A stretch of DNA of 64,000 nucleotides from Parvularcula sp. (GTDB taxonomy: Bacteria > Pseudomonadota > Alphaproteobacteria > Caulobacterales > Parvularculaceae), in the NCBI GenBank assembly GCA_002704915.1, contig PAIP01000026.1, positions 1-64,000 on the forward strand, in the 5' to 3' direction. Made by a program: the position numbers and the translations under genes. The notes below the pieces were generated by a model. That model was not told the DNA's origin, did no database searches, and saw nothing but the letters and a program-made list of their open reading frames with translations. Of the stretch, positions 53,434 to 62,580 are shown in pieces. The number at the start of each line of letters is the position of its first letter. Position 1 is the first letter of the stretch.

Positions 53434-55518
53434 ATGCGGCCCGCCATTCTCAACCCCCTGTTTGCGGACATCACCGTGCTGACCGGCGTCGGCCCGAAAA
53501 TCGCCGCGCTAATCGGCCGCGCCGCAGGCCCGCGCGTTGTGGACCTTCTGCTGACGCCGCCCATCGGCCTCATAGACCGGTCCTTCCGCCCGAAAGTCGC
53601 CGACGCGCCGGAAGGCCGCATCGTCACCCTGGAGGTGACGGTCGACCGCCATGAGCCCGGACCGAAAGGCCGGCGCGCGCCATACAAGGTCATCTGCTCC
53701 GATGAAACCGGCTTTTTAACGCTCGTCTTTTTTCATGCGCGTGCGGATTATCTGGCGAAACAATTGCCCGAAGGCGAACGCCGCCTCGTTTCCGGCAAGG
53801 TGGAGGAGTTCAAGGGCGCGCGGCAGATGACCCATCCCGACTATATCGCTGATCCGGAAAAGCCAGGCGACATGCCGCTGCATGAGGCGGTCTATCCGCT
53901 AACCGCAGGCCTGTCCGCAGCCGTAATGCGCAAGGCGTCGGCGCAGGCGGTCGCGCGCGCACCGTCGCTCGACGAGTGGCAGGAACCCACATGGATTGCG
54001 AAACATCACTGGCCCACATGGAAAGACGCTATTGAGACGGTTCATGCGCCGCAGCGTCAGGAAGACTTGTCCCTGATGGCGCCGGCGCGCCAGCGGGTCG
54101 CTTTTGACGAACTCCTCGCCAATCAACTGGCGCTCGCGCTCATCCGCAAGGCGTGGGTGAAAACAAGGGGCCGCGCTATCAAGGGCGACGGCAAGCGTAT
54201 CGCGATCGCCAAGAAAGCTCTACCTTTTTCGCTGACGGGCTCGCAAACCGAGGCCCTGAAAGAAATCTTCGCCGACATGCGGTCCAATGAACGCATGGTG
54301 CGTCTGCTTCAGGGGGATGTCGGGTCCGGCAAAACCATTGTCGCCTTTTTCGCCATGCTCGGCGCCATCGAGGCGGGGGCCCAGGCGGCGTTCATGGCGC
54401 CGACGGAAATTCTCGCCCGCCAGCATCTGGAATCCCTCGCCGATCTTGCGGCGGCGACGGGCGTCACGCTTGAAATTCTCACCGGCCGCGACAAGGGCGC
54501 TGCGCGCAATGAAAAACTCGAAAGATTAAAGCGCGGCGAGATCGATATCCTGATGGGCACCCACGCCCTGTTTCAGGAAGGCGTTGACTTCAGGGATCTC
54601 GCGCTTGTGGTCATCGACGAACAGCATCGCTTCGGCGTGCGCCAGCGCATCGCCCTCACCCAGAAAGGGCCGAAACCCGATCTCCTTGTCATGACGGCGA
54701 CGCCGATCCCGCGCACACTCGCGCTCACTGCTTATGGCGATATGGAGCACAGCCGCATCACTGAAAAGCCGCCGGGTCGAAAGCCAGTGGACACGCGCGC
54801 CATCCCGATGAGCCGCCTCGATGAAATGATCGCCGCGGTGAAACGCGCCGCGGCGGAAGGCAATCAGGCCTATTGGGTCTGCCCGCTGGTGGAAGAGTCA
54901 GACGTCATCGATCTGACCGCGGCCGAGGAGCGGTTCGAAAGCCTGAAAGCCGTCCTTGGCGACCGCGTCGGCCTCGTTCACGGCCGCATGAGCGGGCCGG
55001 AAAAAGACGCGGTGATGGAAAAATTCTATCGCGGCGATCTTTCCGTTCTGATCGCCACCACCGTGATTGAAGTCGGGGTCAATGCGCCCAACGCCACGAT
55101 CATGATCATCGAACATGCCGAGCGTTTCGGCCTCGCGCAGCTTCACCAGTTGCGCGGGCGCGTCGGACGCGGCGACAAGAAGTCGAGCTGCATCCTCCTT
55201 TATCGCCCGCCGCTCGGCGAGACCGCCAAAGCGCGCCTGAAAGTCCTGCGCGACACCGAAGACGGTTTTGTCATCGCCGAAGAGGATTTGCGCCTGCGCG
55301 GCGCGGGGGATTTTCTGGGCGCGGCGCAATCGGGATTTCCCCGCTTTCGCCTGGCGGACATCGCCGTCCATGGCGAATTGCTCGCCGCCGCGCGCGACGA
55401 CGCCAAAATGATTATCGATCGCGATCCGGAACTGAGAACCCCGCGCGGGCAGGCCTTGCGCACGCTGCTTTATCTGTTCAGCCGCGAGGACGCAGTGAAA
55501 CTGTTAAGCGCCGGCTGA
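53434..55518 (+). CDS. recG: ATP-dependent DNA helicase RecG
   Basis: This 694-residue helicase remodels stalled replication forks and branch-migrates Holliday junctions. The wedge/OB domain covers about 1-160 (LTGVGPKIAAL near 16). Helicase motifs include GDVGSGKT at 294-301, DEQHRFG at 395-401, and motif VI-type QLRGRVGRG in the C-terminal half. The length agrees with RecG of other Proteobacteria (about 690-700). It is convergent with the DUF502 gene, with 12 bp between the stops. Confidence 0.95.
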   Translation: MRPAILNPLFADITVLTGVGPKIAALIGRAAGPRVVDLLLTPPIGLIDRSFRPKVADAPEGRIVTLEVTVDRHEPGPKGRRAPYKVICSDETGFLTLVFFHARADYLAKQLPEGERRLVSGKVEEFKGARQMTHPDYIADPEKPGDMPLHEAVYPLTAGLSAAVMRKASAQAVARAPSLDEWQEPTWIAKHHWPTWKDAIETVHAPQRQEDLSLMAPARQRVAFDELLANQLALALIRKAWVKTRGRAIKGDGKRIAIAKKALPFSLTGSQTEALKEIFADMRSNERMVRLLQGDVGSGKTIVAFFAMLGAIEAGAQAAFMAPTEILARQHLESLADLAAATGVTLEILTGRDKGAARNEKLERLKRGEIDILMGTHALFQEGVDFRDLALVVIDEQHRFGVRQRIALTQKGPKPDLLVMTATPIPRTLALTAYGDMEHSRITEKPPGRKPVDTRAIPMSRLDEMIAAVKRAAAEGNQAYWVCPLVEESDVIDLTAAEERFESLKAVLGDRVGLVHGRMSGPEKDAVMEKFYRGDLSVLIATTVIEVGVNAPNATIMIIEHAERFGLAQLHQLRGRVGRGDKKSSCILLYRPPLGETAKARLKVLRDTEDGFVIAEEDLRLRGAGDFLGAAQSGFPRFRLADIAVHGELLAAARDDAKMIIDRDPELRTPRGQALRTLLYLFSREDAVKLLSAG

Positions 55519-55530
55519 CGTCTGCGGTTG

Positions 55531-56349
55531 CTATGTTTTCTTGCTGCTGAACAGTCTTTTCCGCAGGGGATTTTTTTCGCCACGTGCTTCCTCGGCAAGC
55601 GCTTCGAGTTTGCGCGCCGCCTCGGCTCCGTCCGCATATTCCGGCGTCACGAGCCCGAGGGAGAACACGACCTTCGCCGCCTCCTCCACCGTCATCTTCA
55701 GAATGCGCAAATCCTTGCGCGGCACGAAGAGTAGAAAACCCGATGTCGGGTTCGGCACGGTGGGGATGAAGATCGAGGTGAGATGCTCGCCCATATCGTC
55801 AAGCCGCGCACGCACCTCGCCCTTGGTCTCGCCCACCACAAAAGCCATCACCCAGGCATCCTTCCTCGGATATTCGACGAGCGCCACTTCCTTGAAGGAC
55901 CGGTCGGACTGGCGCAGCGCGGTTTCGAAGACATTCTTGAAAAAGCCGAACACATTGCGGACGACGGGCAAGGATTCGAACAGCCGTTCCCCGGCGCGAA
56001 TGAATGACCGGCCGATGATGTTCTTGGCGAAAATGCCGACCAGAATAATGACGATGATGGCCAACAGGACGCCGACGCCGGGAATCACCTGTACGACAGT
56101 CTCATAGTTTCCGGCGGGCAGCGTGCGTTTGACGAAGGTGTCGAGCTTCGCCATGGGGCCGGTGAACAGGAGATAAAACAGCCAGATTGTGATGCCGGTG
56201 GGAGCCACAACGGCGACGCCGGCGAGGAAATTCGACCAGATTTCCGAATAAAAGCTCTGTTTCTTGGGCTTGATCAATGGCCCCTCGCCTCCCAGCGGGT
56301 TGCGCCTGGACGCAGAGTCCTTTGAATTTGCTTCGTTTTCATCGCTCAT
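55531..56349 (-). CDS. DUF502 family membrane protein
   Basis: The protein has 272 residues from the ATG at 56349; the upstream open frame to 56544 is not supported. A polar N-terminus leads into two transmembrane helices (about 39-60 and 84-110) and then the DUF502 domain with PVVRNVFGFFKNVFE and VFVPTVPNPTSGFLLFVP, here quoted in pieces of at most 20 residues. The function is unknown; family members occur next to recG and mfd in many alphaproteobacteria. It is convergent with recG. Confidence 0.85.
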   Translation of the reverse strand: MSDENEANSKDSASRRNPLGGEGPLIKPKKQSFYSEIWSNFLAGVAVVAPTGITIWLFYLLFTGPMAKLDTFVKRTLPAGNYETVVQVIPGVGVLLAIIVIILVGIFAKNIIGRSFIRAGERLFESLPVVRNVFGFFKNVFETALRQSDRSFKEVALVEYPRKDAWVMAFVVGETKGEVRARLDDMGEHLTSIFIPTVPNPTSGFLLFVPRKDLRILKMTVEEAAKVVFSLGLVTPEYADGAEAARKLEALAEEARGEKNPLRKRLFSSKKT

Positions 56350-56592
56350 AGTTGTATCTCGGCCCGCAAAGGCGCCCTTTATGCTCAAACCATATGAGCA
56401 GGCTTTGCCCGCGGTGCAAGAACAGCCTTTCGACCCGCTTGTTTCAAGGCGCAGGCAAGGCGATTTAAGGGAGCCTGTCCTTTCGCCGCACGCCGCCGGT
56501 TGATCTTCACCGCCCGGACAATGATAAAGTCGAACCGCTATCAAACCCTTGATGGCGCCGCGAAAGTGTTAACGTCGAGGTAACAAAACCCC

Positions 56593-57462
56593 ATGAAGCC
56601 AGTCCGCAAAGTCGTCATTCCCGTCGCCGGTCACGGCACGCGCGTTTTGCCCGCCACGAAATCGACGCCCAAGGAATTGTTGCCGCTCGTGGACCGGCCG
56701 CTGATCGATTATGTGGTCAATGAAGCCTTCGAGGCGGGGATGGAGCATGTGGTGCTCGTCACGGGACGCGGCAAAGGCGCGATCGAGGATTATTTTGACC
56801 ACGCTTTCGAACTCGAGGCGGGCCTTGAGGCGAAAAAGAAAACCGAAATTCTCGACAGCGTGCGCGGCGTCATTCCGAAGGCCGGCGCCCTTTCTTACAC
56901 CCGTCAGCAGGCGCCCCTGGGGCTCGGCCACGCCGTCTGGTGCGCACGCGACATCATTGGCGATGAGCCCTTCGCCGTATCGCTTCCCGATGTGGTCATC
57001 GACGGCAAGCCGGGATGCCTCGCGCAGATGGTCAAAGAATATGAAAAGACCGGCGGCAATATCATCGCCGTCGAAGAAGTGGCGAAAGAAGAGACGAATA
57101 AATATGGCGTTGTCGCCCCGAAAGGTCAGCACCAGGGGCGGCTTTTCGAAATGTCCGGCATGGTGGAAAAACCTGATCCGGCGGTTGCGCCGTCGAACCT
57201 CGCCATTACCGGGCGCTATATTCTGCAGCCGGAAATTTTTGACTTGCTGGAAACGACGCCCCGGGGCGCCGGGGGTGAAATTCAGCTCACCGACGCCATG
57301 GACGCGCTGATGAAAGCGCAGACCTTCTACGCCTATGAATATGAAGGCCAGAGCCATGACTGCGGCGACAAACTGAGCTGGCTCAAGGCGAATGTGACCC
57401 TGGGCCTGAAACGACCAGAATTTTCAGAGGCTTTCCGGACTTTCCTTAAAGAAAGCCTCTAG
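56593..57462 (+). CDS. galU: UTP-glucose-1-phosphate uridylyltransferase
   Basis: This 289-residue enzyme makes UDP-glucose from UTP and glucose-1-phosphate for envelope glycans. The signature GHGTRVLPATKSTPKELL at 14-31 contains the nucleotide-binding Arg and catalytic Lys, and QAPLGLGHAV and GTMDAL-like regions follow; the length matches bacterial GalU. TTAA-CGTCGAG-GTAAC overlaps its ribosome-site area (56569-56584). Its stop overlaps that of the convergent dnaE in the palindrome CTAG. Confidence 0.93.
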   Translation: MKPVRKVVIPVAGHGTRVLPATKSTPKELLPLVDRPLIDYVVNEAFEAGMEHVVLVTGRGKGAIEDYFDHAFELEAGLEAKKKTEILDSVRGVIPKAGALSYTRQQAPLGLGHAVWCARDIIGDEPFAVSLPDVVIDGKPGCLAQMVKEYEKTGGNIIAVEEVAKEETNKYGVVAPKGQHQGRLFEMSGMVEKPDPAVAPSNLAITGRYILQPEIFDLLETTPRGAGGEIQLTDAMDALMKAQTFYAYEYEGQSHDCGDKLSWLKANVTLGLKRPEFSEAFRTFLKESL

Positions 57463-60400
57463 ATCAGCTCCACATCAGCGACGCCATTGATGCTTCTGAG
57501 GGCGCCGCGCATGGCCGGGGTGCAGGCGGCGACGCCCGGCAAGGCGAGATCGACCTCACGGCCGCTATCGGCGAGACGCATCACCACGACCACCGATCCG
57601 CTTTCCCGCGGGCTCGCGGGCCGGACAGAGGCGAGCCGGCGCTTCAGCCCTTCAAGCGCGTCAGGAGAGGTCACCGATACCCGCAATTGAGACACGGACG
57701 CCGCCGCAGCCTCGTCGAGGCTGCGCATGGTCTCACAGGTAAAGCGCACATCGCCGTCGCGCTCCTCCACGGTAACCCCGGCGAGCACCAGAGAGCCGGC
57801 TTCCATAAGATCGCGTGAAGCATTCAAGGTTTCGGAGAAAACGGTGATTTCGTATTCACCGCTCTGGTCCGACATTTCGACCCAGGCGAAAGGCTTGCCG
57901 CTTTTCGAGCGGCGCATCCGGACGGTGCGGATGACGCCGGCCATCTGCAGCGCGGCGCGGCCGGTTTTGGCGCGCGCCTGCGCCTCCACATAAGTAACGG
58001 TGTTGAGCCGCTTCAGTTCTTTTTCGTAATCGTCGAGAGGATGGCCGCTGAAATAGAAGCCCACGGCGGCGCGCTCTTCATCGAGACGCATCTGCGGCGT
58101 CCACTCTTCCGCGGCGGGCAATTTTGGCTTGGCGAGCATCGGCGCATCGTCGAGCGCGAAAAGCCCGCCCTGATCGCTTTGCTGTTCTTCCTGATGGGCC
58201 GCCGAGGTCCGGATCAGGAGTTCGGCCGAGGCGAAAGCCTGCGCCCGTGACGCGCAAAGTCCGTCCAACGCGCCGGCGCGGGCGAGATTTTCCAGCGACC
58301 GCTTGCCCACCTGTTTGAGATCCACGCGCTCGGCGAAATCGATCAGATCCTTGAACGGACCGTTTTTGGCGCGCTCTTCGGCGATGCGCGCCATGGCGCC
58401 TTCGCCCACATTTTTGACGGCGGAGAGCGCATAGACGATAGCCCCGTTTTTGACGGAGAAATCCGCTTCGGAATGATTGATATGCGGCGGCAAAACCTCG
58501 ACGTCCGTGCGCCGCGCCTCCTTCAAGAAGATCGCCAGCTTGTCGGTGTTCGCCCGGTCGAGGGACATGGAGGCGGCGAGAAACTCCGCCGCGTAATTCG
58601 CTTTCAGCCAGGCGGTCTGATAGGCGATATAAGCATAGGCGGCAGCGTGTGACTTGTTGAAGCCGTAGCCCGCGAATTTCTGCACGAGATCGAAGATCGA
58701 GGAGGATTTCGCCGCGTCGACGCCCTTCTCCTTGGCGCCGTCGACGAACCGCACGCGCTGGAGGTCCATCTCCTCCTTTTTCTTCTTGCCCATGGCCCGG
58801 CGCAAGAGGTCCGCCTCGCCCAGCGAATAGCCGGAGAGGATCTGCGCGATCTGCATCACCTGTTCCTGATAGATGATGACGCCGTAGGTCTCCTTCAGCA
58901 CATCTTCAAGTAAGGGGTGAAGATAGTCCGGGTCCTGACGGCCTTGTTTGCGCTCGATATAGGTCGGGATGTTCTCCATCGGGCCCGGACGGTAGAGCGA
59001 GACAAGGGCGATGATGTCTTCAAGGGTGTCGGGCTTCATGGCGCGCAAGGTGGAGCGCATCCCGGTGCTTTCCAACTGGAACACGCCGGTCGCCGCGCCC
59101 TCGCCGAGCATTTCGAAGGTCGCCTTGTCGTCGAGCGGAATTTCATCCATGTCGAGTTCGACGCCGCGTTCGGCCGCATAGCCGACGGCGCGGGCGATGA
59201 CGGTCAGCGTTTTAAGGCCGAGAAAGTCGAATTTGACGAGGCCCGCCGGCTCCACCCATTTCATGTTGAACTGGGTAGCCGGCATGTCGGAGCGCGGATC
59301 GCGGTAAAGCGGCACTAGCTCATCAAGGGGCCGGTCGCCAATGACGACGCCCGCAGCATGCGTCGAGGCGTGACGGTAAAGCCCTTCGAGCTTCAGCGCT
59401 TTCTCGATGAGGGCGGCCACGGTTTCGTCTTCATCGCGTTGCTCTTTCAGCCGCGGCTCGGTTTCGAGCGCCTCGGCCAGCGTCACCGGATTTGCCGGGT
59501 TGTTGGGGACGAGCTTGCAGATGCGGTCCACCTGCCCGAAAGGCATGTTCAACACGCGCCCCACATCGCGCAACACGGCGCGCGCCTGCAGCTTTCCGAA
59601 GGTGATGATCTGCGCAACACGGTCGCGGCCGTATTTTTCCTGCACATAGCGGATCACCTCATCGCGCCGGTCCTGACAGAAATCGATATCGAAGTCCGGC
59701 ATGGAGACGCGTTCGGGATTGAGGAAGCGCTCGAAGAGAAGCCCGAAGCGCAAGGGGTCGAGATTGGTGATGGTGAGCGCCCAGGCGACGAGGGAGCCGG
59801 CGCCCGATCCGCGGCCCGGCCCCACGGGCACGCCTTCGCGTTTCGCCCATTTGATGAAGTCGGAAACGATCAGGAAGTAGCCGGGAAAGCCCATGCTGTT
59901 GATGATGTCGAGCTCAACCTTGAGGCGGTCCCAATACTCGCTTTCCGGCGCAGCCGGTTCATGAGTGCGAAGGCGCGCCTTCAGCCCCTCGCGCGCCTGA
60001 CGTTCGAGCTCACGAGCCTCGGCGGCGGCGGCCTCGTCCCCCTCGCCGGCGAAGCGCGGCAGAATCGGATCGCGGAAGCGCGGGCGATAGGCGCAGCGTT
60101 TCGCCACCTCGACTGTGTTCTCGATCGCCTCGGGAAGATCGGCGAACAGCGCCGCCATCTCTTCGGCGGATTTGAAATAGTGATCGGACGTGACCGTGCG
60201 GCGATCATCCTGATGCACATAGGCGCCTTCGGCGATGCAAAGGAGAGCATCATGGGCCTCGTAATCGTCGGGGGCCGAAAAAAACGGCTCATTGGTCGCG
60301 ACCAGCGGCAGGTCCAGCTCATACGCAAAGTCGATCAGATGCTCTTCGACGCTTTCCTCGTCGCGATCCGCATGGCGCTGCAACTCCACATAGAGCCGGC

Positions 60401-60905
60401 CGGGAAATAAGGTCGCCAGACGCTGAAGCGCCGACTTCGCCTCCGTCTTGCGGTCCTCGCGCAACAGACGGTCCAGGGGCCCGTCATAGCCGCCGGTAAG
60501 GCAGATGACCCCGTCTGTGCGGTTTTCCAGCCAATCGACCCCCGCACAGGCGCCTTCGTCCGAACGGGAGTTCAAAAACGCCTCGCTCGTGATTTTGAGA
60601 AGGTTCTGATAGCCGGCCTCTGACTGGGCGAGCAGGACAAGACAGGGCTGGCGGCCGCCGCGCTGGAGCTGAAGGCCGAAATCCGGGCCGTAAAAGGCCT
60701 GTTGCAGCCCGGCGATGGGCTGGATCCCGGCGCCGGCAAGCGTCACAGACGCCTCCAGCGCGCCGAACAGATTATTGGTGTCAGTGATGGCGACCGCGGG
60801 CATCCCGGCCTGCAGGCAAAGATCCTTGATCCGTCCGATGGGGATCGCCCCCTCCGCGAGGGAGTAGGACGAATGGAGGTGCAGATGGATGAATTGCGCC
60901 GTCAC
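57459..60905 (-). CDS. dnaE: DNA polymerase III alpha subunit
   Basis: The protein has 1148 residues if it starts at the GTG at 60905; the ATG at 60956 overlaps the tiny upstream gene. This is the main replicative polymerase. The N-terminal PHP domain begins HLHLH at 7-11. The polymerase catalytic Asp residues are Asp404, Asp406 and Asp408 (PDFDIDF). The palm/fingers, beta-clamp-binding region and OB fold follow, and the total length is typical of DnaE1. Not the DnaE2/PolC type. It is preceded by a 31-residue ORF and is convergent with galU. Confidence 0.95.
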   Translation of the reverse strand: MTAQFIHLHLHSSYSLAEGAIPIGRIKDLCLQAGMPAVAITDTNNLFGALEASVTLAGAGIQPIAGLQQAFYGPDFGLQLQRGGRQPCLVLLAQSEAGYQNLLKITSEAFLNSRSDEGACAGVDWLENRTDGVICLTGGYDGPLDRLLREDRKTEAKSALQRLATLFPGRLYVELQRHADRDEESVEEHLIDFAYELDLPLVATNEPFFSAPDDYEAHDALLCIAEGAYVHQDDRRTVTSDHYFKSAEEMAALFADLPEAIENTVEVAKRCAYRPRFRDPILPRFAGEGDEAAAAEARELERQAREGLKARLRTHEPAAPESEYWDRLKVELDIINSMGFPGYFLIVSDFIKWAKREGVPVGPGRGSGAGSLVAWALTITNLDPLRFGLLFERFLNPERVSMPDFDIDFCQDRRDEVIRYVQEKYGRDRVAQIITFGKLQARAVLRDVGRVLNMPFGQVDRICKLVPNNPANPVTLAEALETEPRLKEQRDEDETVAALIEKALKLEGLYRHASTHAAGVVIGDRPLDELVPLYRDPRSDMPATQFNMKWVEPAGLVKFDFLGLKTLTVIARAVGYAAERGVELDMDEIPLDDKATFEMLGEGAATGVFQLESTGMRSTLRAMKPDTLEDIIALVSLYRPGPMENIPTYIERKQGRQDPDYLHPLLEDVLKETYGVIIYQEQVMQIAQILSGYSLGEADLLRRAMGKKKKEEMDLQRVRFVDGAKEKGVDAAKSSSIFDLVQKFAGYGFNKSHAAAYAYIAYQTAWLKANYAAEFLAASMSLDRANTDKLAIFLKEARRTDVEVLPPHINHSEADFSVKNGAIVYALSAVKNVGEGAMARIAEERAKNGPFKDLIDFAERVDLKQVGKRSLENLARAGALDGLCASRAQAFASAELLIRTSAAHQEEQQSDQGGLFALDDAPMLAKPKLPAAEEWTPQMRLDEERAAVGFYFSGHPLDDYEKELKRLNTVTYVEAQARAKTGRAALQMAGVIRTVRMRRSKSGKPFAWVEMSDQSGEYEITVFSETLNASRDLMEAGSLVLAGVTVEERDGDVRFTCETMRSLDEAAAASVSQLRVSVTSPDALEGLKRRLASVRPASPRESGSVVVVMRLADSGREVDLALPGVAACTPAMRGALRSINGVADVELI

Positions 60906-60952
60906 GGAGCCTACGTCTTTCGCCTGATCTCGCCTGTGAAAGGAACGCGGGA

Positions 60953-61048
60953 TCACGCCCCGAGAATGACGCTCCAGAACTGGGCGGCGCCGATCACAAG
61001 AATGAGTACGCCGAGTCCGACGACGTCGCGCAAGCTTTCGTTTTCCAT
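60953..61048 (-). CDS. 31-residue single-helix membrane microprotein upstream of dnaE
   Basis: Starting at ATG 61048 with GGGAGAG a few bases upstream, the frame reads MENESLRDVVGLGVLILVIG, then AAQFWSVILGA and a TGA at 60953. Acidic N-terminus, one hydrophobic helix (about 9-31), no cleavage site. It is too short for usual gene callers. The spacing of 47 bp to dnaE suggests cotranscription. The coding evidence is the ribosome site, the clean hydrophobic helix and the tight fit between neighbours; no homologue is known to me. Confidence 0.5.
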   Translation of the reverse strand: MENESLRDVVGLGVLILVIGAAQFWSVILGA

Positions 61049-61127
61049 AGGACTCTCCCGTTGCTAAATCGCTTCCTGAGTTCGTCTTTTGTTCTTTATT
61101 CCCTTTTTGTTCTCATGTCCAGTTAAA

Positions 61128-61153
61128 CCCGGCGGGAAAATTTCCCCGCCGGG
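61128..61153 (-). terminator. Probable terminator of the CatB-like gene
   Basis: CCCGGCGGG (61128-61136) pairs with CCCGCCGGG (61145-61153) around AAAATTTC. On the minus strand TTTAACT follows, a weak T-tract. It lies 27 bp after the stop of the acetyltransferase gene. Confidence 0.6.
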
Positions 61154-61179
61154 CGAAGGCAAAAATTCATGCTGAATTT

Positions 61180-61842
61180 TCAGTTGCTTGCCTGTTCCAG
61201 GGCGACGATATCCGCACCTCGAATAGCTTCGAGATTGGCGGTGATCTTGTCCGCCGGCCAGTTCCACCAGGCGATCGCAAGCAGACGTTCCACGGTCTCA
61301 TTGTCGAAGCGACGTTTGATGGTTCGGGCAGGGTTGCCCACAGCGATCCCATAAGCGGGCACATCCGAGGCGACGACCGCTTTCGAGCCGATGATCGCCC
61401 CGTCGCCGATCGTGACGCCGGGCATAATCACGGCGTCGGTTCCGATCCAGACATCGTTGCCAATGACCGTGTCGCCGCGCAAACCCAGCTTCCATTTGTC
61501 ATCCGTGTCTTGCCACCCTTTGCCGAAGATAGCGAAAGGATAGGTCGACAGCCCGTCGAGACGGTGATTGGCGCCGTTCATGATGAACTGAACGCCAGAA
61601 GCGATGGCGCAGAACCGGCCGATGATGAGGCGGTCCCCCAGAAACTCATGATGATACCGGACGCAGCGCTCATAGAAATGTTCAGGCCCGGCCTGGGGAT
61701 CGTCGTAATAGGTGTACTCGCCGATCTCGACATTAGGCTGGTCCACGAGCGGCTTTAAAAAGCCCACCTGCGGATAGCCGTCCATAGGGTGAATTTCGTC
61801 GGGGTCGGGCCCGTGTTGGGCCTTTTTTTGAAGGTCAGACAT
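61180..61842 (-). CDS. CatB/Vat-type xenobiotic O-acetyltransferase
   Basis: This 220-residue protein is a left-handed beta-helix acetyltransferase with hexapeptide repeats ([27 protein letters not shown]). The catalytic His is His93 (NGANHRLDG), at the place of Vat(D) and CatB His. Some relatives inactivate streptogramin A or chloramphenicol; many environmental ones have no known resistance role, so the name does not establish resistance. GGAG precedes the ATG. The gene stands alone with its own terminator. Confidence 0.87.
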   Translation of the reverse strand: MSDLQKKAQHGPDPDEIHPMDGYPQVGFLKPLVDQPNVEIGEYTYYDDPQAGPEHFYERCVRYHHEFLGDRLIIGRFCAIASGVQFIMNGANHRLDGLSTYPFAIFGKGWQDTDDKWKLGLRGDTVIGNDVWIGTDAVIMPGVTIGDGAIIGSKAVVASDVPAYGIAVGNPARTIKRRFDNETVERLLAIAWWNWPADKITANLEAIRGADIVALEQASN

Positions 61843-61998
61843 AAGAACTCCGGTCGGAATGAGGGAAAAAAGCGCACACGGGGGGCCATTAGGCGAAGGT
61901 CCGTGGCGGCGTTTCGGGTTTCCGGCCTAGTTGTTCACTGTCCTGATGATCCTTCTGTTCGAGCGGACCCGGCTCTTAGCGTAAAGCGCCGCGCTTGT

Positions 61999-62580
61999 CT
62001 AATCGGCGCCGCCCGGCGCTGTTTCTTTGAGGCCCATGGTCACCACGAGATGTTCGTCCTTCACGGCGACATCTTTCAGCAGGAGACGCGCCGCCGACTT
62101 CGCCGCGGTATCAGCTTCCAGCACATAGATCGGCCGCGTGCGGTAAAACTCGCCAAGCGCCGACGAGATGGCGCTATTGGCGCGGTTGGCGTAGCTCTCC
62201 GGCACGCCAGGAATACGCAGCGCCTCGACCGCAGGGTCGGTCATATAGAAGGCGCGCTCGTCGGCGTCATAACGCACGCCGCTGGAGATATCGGCCGCGC
62301 CGGATAACGCAAGCTCTCTCCCCGCAAGATCTGCTTTCAACATCACATCCACGCCGCCGGCGACGCGATCGCTTCCCTCGACGAGATCGATGCGGGGATT
62401 GTCGAGCGTCACGTCGAAAACGAACAGATGCCGCCCTTCATAAGGAAGCCGCGCATCGAGATGTCCGCGCAGGTCCTCTTCGGAAAAACGAAAAACATAA
62501 TCGTTTCTGGAGAGCATCCAGAAGGCGGCGGCGGCGAGCGCAAGCAGGCCGACCACAATAATAATGATATTTCGCATCAT
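61999..62580 (-). CDS. DUF1439 family protein
   Basis: This 193-residue protein has an N-terminal hydrophobic segment (about 3-22) without a lipobox Cys, so it is probably a membrane-anchored periplasmic protein. The body matches DUF1439 (YceB-like lipid-binding TULIP fold): two beta-rich halves with GHLDARLPYEG and RANSAISSALGEF. The function is unknown. It overlaps thrC by four bases (ATGA), so it is translated from the same transcript. Confidence 0.75.
   Translation of the reverse strand: MMRNIIIIVVGLLALAAAAFWMLSRNDYVFRFSEEDLRGHLDARLPYEGRHLFVFDVTLDNPRIDLVEGSDRVAGGVDVMLKADLAGRELALSGAADISSGVRYDADERAFYMTDPAVEALRIPGVPESYANRANSAISSALGEFYRTRPIYVLEADTAAKSAARLLLKDVAVKDEHLVVTMGLKETAPGGAD

Noticed and set aside
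59358-60410. Plus-strand 350-codon frame across dnaE
   Set aside because: It is antisense to DnaE with Arg/His-rich composition and no recognisable domain.
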